Shown: positions 61,877-64,000 of the stretch, one piece after another
Layout of the letters: the number at the start of each line of letters is the position of its first letter
Position numbering within the stretch: position 1 is the stretch's first letter
Assembly (NCBI GenBank): GCA_024695935.1
Contig: JAILHH010000001.1
Location: 64,990-128,989 of the forward strand
DNA length: 64,000 nt
Source: Acetatifactor sp.
GTDB lineage: Bacteria > Bacillota > Clostridia > Lachnospirales > Lachnospiraceae
Reading direction: 5' to 3'
Program-made: the position numbers and the translations under genes
Notes under the pieces: model-generated
What the model was told of the DNA's origin: nothing
Databases searched by the model: none
The model's input: the letters and a program-made list of their open reading frames with translations, nothing else

Positions 61877-61905
61877 AAATTAGCAAATTAGCAATCTAAA
61901 TTGCT
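61877..61905 (-). promoter_or_regulatory. Candidate operator at the his operon start
   Basis: In plus-strand coordinates AAATTAGC occurs twice in tandem (61877-61884, 61885-61892), overlapping the palindrome AGCAAT-CTAA-ATTGCT (61890-61905). The predicted transcription start (about 61903) lies inside it, a place typical for repressor sites. Confidence 0.5.
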
Positions 61906-61909
61906 TTCG

Positions 61910-61938
61910 AGTATAACTGACATTGATTTTTTTGTCAA
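61910..61938 (-). promoter_or_regulatory. Promoter of the his operon
   Basis: On the minus strand a consensus TTGACA (61938-61933), 17-nt spacer, TATACT (61915-61910). The leader to hisZ is only about 60 nt, too short for a T-box. Confidence 0.85.
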
Positions 61939-61941
61939 GCA

Positions 61942-62475
61942 TTAATCTCTAAGTTTCAGATCAAGGCTTATCATATCAAGGTAGGGCACCATAATGCCGT
62001 CATGGCCTTCAAAAAAGAACCTTTCGTCAAGCTCCTCTATCCTGAAGCTTTTTCTGCCGCCGTTTTTGGCTCTCTCCCAAAAGGGCAGAAATTCGGAAAG
62101 TCTCAGATAGTACAGTTTTTCTTTGTGGGAATAGTATATCAAAAAGAAAGAAATGCCTTTTTGCCTTTCAAAGGATTTCATGAATTCCACCTGATGCTCA
62201 TGGATGTTCTGCAAGGAAAATGTGTCCACAGCGCATTCTTTTGCATCAAAACAGACAGGTATGCCCTGCACTGCACCGATGTAATCCACGGTACTTTTCT
62301 GGTCAAAATAAGCCAGGGTTATCTGCCTGTTAGTCTTATCGATCTTTATAGGTGTTATGGGTGTGGGAATTTTCTGGATGAGGCACAGATCTGCCCCGAA
62401 ATATTTTTCGTTTGTCCTGTTTATCATTTCTTCCAAAACAGAACCGCGAAGTCCCCTGCTGTTCCAAGTTGCCAT
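61942..62475 (-). CDS. recU: Holliday junction resolvase RecU
   Basis: 177-residue structure-specific nuclease that resolves Holliday junctions in Firmicutes. It begins MATWNSRGLRGSVLEEMINR, with PTPITPIKID, the catalytic cluster TVDYIGAVQGIPVCFDAKEC (Asp, Glu, Lys) and QNIHEHQVEFM. The C-terminal FWERAKNGGRKSFRIEELDE is also typical. The ATG at 62475 has GGGGAG upstream. Its usual neighbour, the PBP1 gene ponA, is not here; it is flanked by the his operon promoter and a pseudouridine synthase gene. Confidence 0.93.
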   Translation of the reverse strand: MATWNSRGLRGSVLEEMINRTNEKYFGADLCLIQKIPTPITPIKIDKTNRQITLAYFDQKSTVDYIGAVQGIPVCFDAKECAVDTFSLQNIHEHQVEFMKSFERQKGISFFLIYYSHKEKLYYLRLSEFLPFWERAKNGGRKSFRIEELDERFFFEGHDGIMVPYLDMISLDLKLRD

Positions 62476-62492
62476 TTTACTCCCCTTATAAA

Positions 62493-63491
62493 TCAAAATA
62501 AGCTATTTTCAATATTCTTAAACATATCCGGCTTTTCACAGATAATCTCCCTAAAAGACATTTCCCCTAGTATTTCATTGTCCGGGAATTTTAATTTATA
62601 ACTGTGAAGCAATTGGCTTTTAAGGCCGAATTTGGTCCTTAAACGAGAATTTATATCCCGGTCACCGTAACGGGTGTCTCCGATAACAGGATGTCCCAAA
62701 TGGGCTAAATGAGCTCTGATCTGATGGGTTTTACCTGTATAGAGGTCCACTTCAAGAAGTGTAAACTCATCATTTGTTTTTATGGGCCTGAAGCCTGTCT
62801 TTATATAAGTATCCTCATTATCCGTTTTTTTATCCGATACAGAAACCTGATTCAGATCATGGTCCTTTTTTATATATCCATCAAGGATAAAAGCCTCTTT
62901 TATGCAGCCTTTAGCGATGGTAATATAGGTTTTTTCTATTGTTTTGTCGGAAATGTTTTTGTTTAAAAACTGAAGCCCTTTCAAGGTTTTTCCAAATATT
63001 ATTATCCCGGTGGTGTTCCTGTCGAGTCGATTGACAATGGATGGAGTAAAAGTATGAAGGTCTTCTTCTTTTATCTCATTGTTTTGCAGCATATATCCAA
63101 TGAGATATTCGTTGATTGAAATATCGGTATCCGTTGCCTTTTGCGACAAAACTCCGTAAGGTTTATCGGCAAGGATCATATTTTCATTTTCAAACAATAT
63201 ACGGATGCCTTTAAGAGACCTGTAGGCTTTAATATACTCATCGGACTTTTTATTTACATTGTTTTCTTTTTGACCCGAAAATTTTGAGAATGTCTCGTCG
63301 GAAAAATAGAATTTAACATTGTCGCCCGTATTTAATACTTCATTTCCCTCTGCCTTTTTGTCATTTAAAAGGATATTCTTTTTTCGAAGCATTTTGTAGA
63401 CAAAGGATGCGGAAATTTCAGGCAAAACCTTTTGTATATATTTTGTAAATCGCTGTCCTGACTCGTTATTTTTAATAATGAATTCTTTCAA
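62493..63491 (-). CDS. RluA family pseudouridine synthase (RluC-like)
   Basis: 332 residues. N-terminal S4 domain (RFTKYIQKVLPEISASFVYK, KNILLNDKKAEGNEVLNTGD) and catalytic domain with VNRLDRNTTGIII (catalytic Asp) and GKTHQIRAHLAHLGHPVIGD. It probably modifies 23S rRNA. The start is a TTG with GGAGA about 7 nt upstream; no ATG is near the conserved N-terminus. It is a paralogue of the gene at 39262 and precedes recU by 17 nt. Confidence 0.9.
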   Translation of the reverse strand: MKEFIIKNNESGQRFTKYIQKVLPEISASFVYKMLRKKNILLNDKKAEGNEVLNTGDNVKFYFSDETFSKFSGQKENNVNKKSDEYIKAYRSLKGIRILFENENMILADKPYGVLSQKATDTDISINEYLIGYMLQNNEIKEEDLHTFTPSIVNRLDRNTTGIIIFGKTLKGLQFLNKNISDKTIEKTYITIAKGCIKEAFILDGYIKKDHDLNQVSVSDKKTDNEDTYIKTGFRPIKTNDEFTLLEVDLYTGKTHQIRAHLAHLGHPVIGDTRYGDRDINSRLRTKFGLKSQLLHSYKLKFPDNEILGEMSFREIICEKPDMFKNIENSLF

Positions 63492-63506
63492 TTTCTTTCT
63501 CCGGCA

Positions 63507-64000
63507 TCACAATACAACGCTTAAAAGAGTTGACATTACTGAAAGAGTCCTGTCCTCACTCTCCTCTGCAGAAGCATTCATGGAATCAAGTCTTTCCGTA
63601 TATTTGTTTATATCCGTAAATATCTTTACATTTACATTCTTCAGATTGTCATTTTTTAAAATCTGGTCTATATGTTCATAAAAGGCTTTTTCATCAAATT
63701 TTTCCGACTCGCAAAAACCGCATACAGTATTCCCTTTTATAACAAGATGACCTATGTTGAAATTCTGCTTATAGGATGTAAATACACAGTCATAAAGGAC
63801 ACATAAACTTCCCGCATGTTCTTCGATGAGCCCTGCCTTGTCCTCGGATAGGCTTTTGTATCTTAAAAACATAATGGAATTTACCAGGGATTTTGAAGCA
63901 GGCAAAAATCCCAGTACTGCCACAACAGTCAACAGATTCCTCTTTGTCTTTGTGGTAATGATGCCTCCGACCAAAATTGCGATGGATATACCGAAATAAA
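63507..64000 (-). CDS. Membrane protein of unknown function (5' end outside window)
   Basis: The frame is open to the window end, so the start is missing and at least 163 residues are seen. The visible N-terminal part is hydrophobic in two stretches (ISIAILVGGIITT and LLTVVAVLGFLPASKSLVNS) and the rest is soluble: LCVLYDCVFTSYKQNFNIGH and VCGFCESEKFDEKAFYEHID. I do not recognise the family. It ends 16 nt before the RluC-like gene and is probably co-transcribed with it and recU. Confidence 0.7.
   Translation of the reverse strand, partial: YFGISIAILVGGIITTKTKRNLLTVVAVLGFLPASKSLVNSIMFLRYKSLSEDKAGLIEEHAGSLCVLYDCVFTSYKQNFNIGHLVIKGNTVCGFCESEKFDEKAFYEHIDQILKNDNLKNVNVKIFTDINKYTERLDSMNASAEESEDRTLSVMSTLLSVVL

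Noticed and set aside
61842-61905. T-box riboswitch before hisZ
   Set aside because: GGTAGCACAG loosely recalls the T-box sequence, but the predicted leader is only about 60 nt, with no specifier stem and no terminator/antiterminator pair.
1-64000. CRISPR arrays, tRNA or rRNA genes, prophage or insertion sequences
   Set aside because: I looked for regular short repeats, cloverleaf-like segments, transposase motifs and phage genes on both strands and saw none that could be supported.

Overview
The window looks like a chromosomal core segment of an anaerobic Firmicute, most likely of the family Lachnospiraceae. The signs are an oxygen-sensitive class III ribonucleotide reductase (nrdD/nrdG), RecU, a Gram-positive LexA regulon, SepF, MreBCD with PBP2, the L21/Prp/L27 cluster with a cleavable L27 N-terminus, and a short tail-anchor-like protein (6557-6706) of a kind common in that family. 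Genes are dense, AGGAGG-type ribosome sites are frequent and TTG/GTG starts are common. No phage, insertion sequence, CRISPR array, rRNA or tRNA gene was recognised. Family-level placement is inference from gene content.

Layout, plus strand 1-45.4 kb: the 3' half of tyrS; a nucleoside salvage operon (punA-cdd-amidohydrolase-NCS2 permease); a membrane-anchored MutS-like ATPase, a 49-aa membrane protein and a WYL regulator; nrdD and nrdG split by a copy of a dispersed repeat; dut, degV, a cobalamin-methyltransferase-like relic, thrH, pepT, miaB; a SulP transporter; mutS-mutL, a double copy of the same repeat, then miaA, a methionine-gamma-lyase-like gene, radC; the cell shape operon mreB-mreC-mreD-PBP2-minC-rodA-mgsA-D,D-carboxypeptidase; a small P-loop protein; an HlyD-like membrane protein, sepF, aroB, lspA, a RluA-type pseudouridine synthase; a cytidylate kinase-like protein; and the ribosome biogenesis cluster L21 leader-rplU-prp-rpmA-obgE-yhbY-nadD-yqeK-rsfS.

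At 45.5-46.7 kb lexA (minus) diverges from a LysM membrane protein that looks like the SOS division inhibitor YneA. LexA boxes lie at both promoters. After a 59-aa membrane protein, an AI-2E family protein and dtd, the coding strand switches to minus for 49.1-64 kb: a XerS-like tyrosine recombinase, RNase E/G, the paired radical SAM genes, a MoxR/DUF58/membrane-protein module, a partial histidine operon (hisZ-G-D-B-I), recU, a second RluA synthase and a partial membrane protein cut by the window end.

Most of the window is ordinary core genome. The points that stand out are: minC kept without minD/minE and with its MinD-contact motif changed; a dispersed 130-135 bp repeat with inverted GAAGCGGG/CCCGCTTC ends inside two DNA metabolism operons; a truncated CbiE/CbiT-like protein without cobalamin genes; a perfect 12-bp inverted repeat that would pair with the ribosome site of moxR; and a 9-nt complement to the rplU ribosome site that lies inside the rplU promoter. 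I did not find a clear-cut novel multi-gene system.
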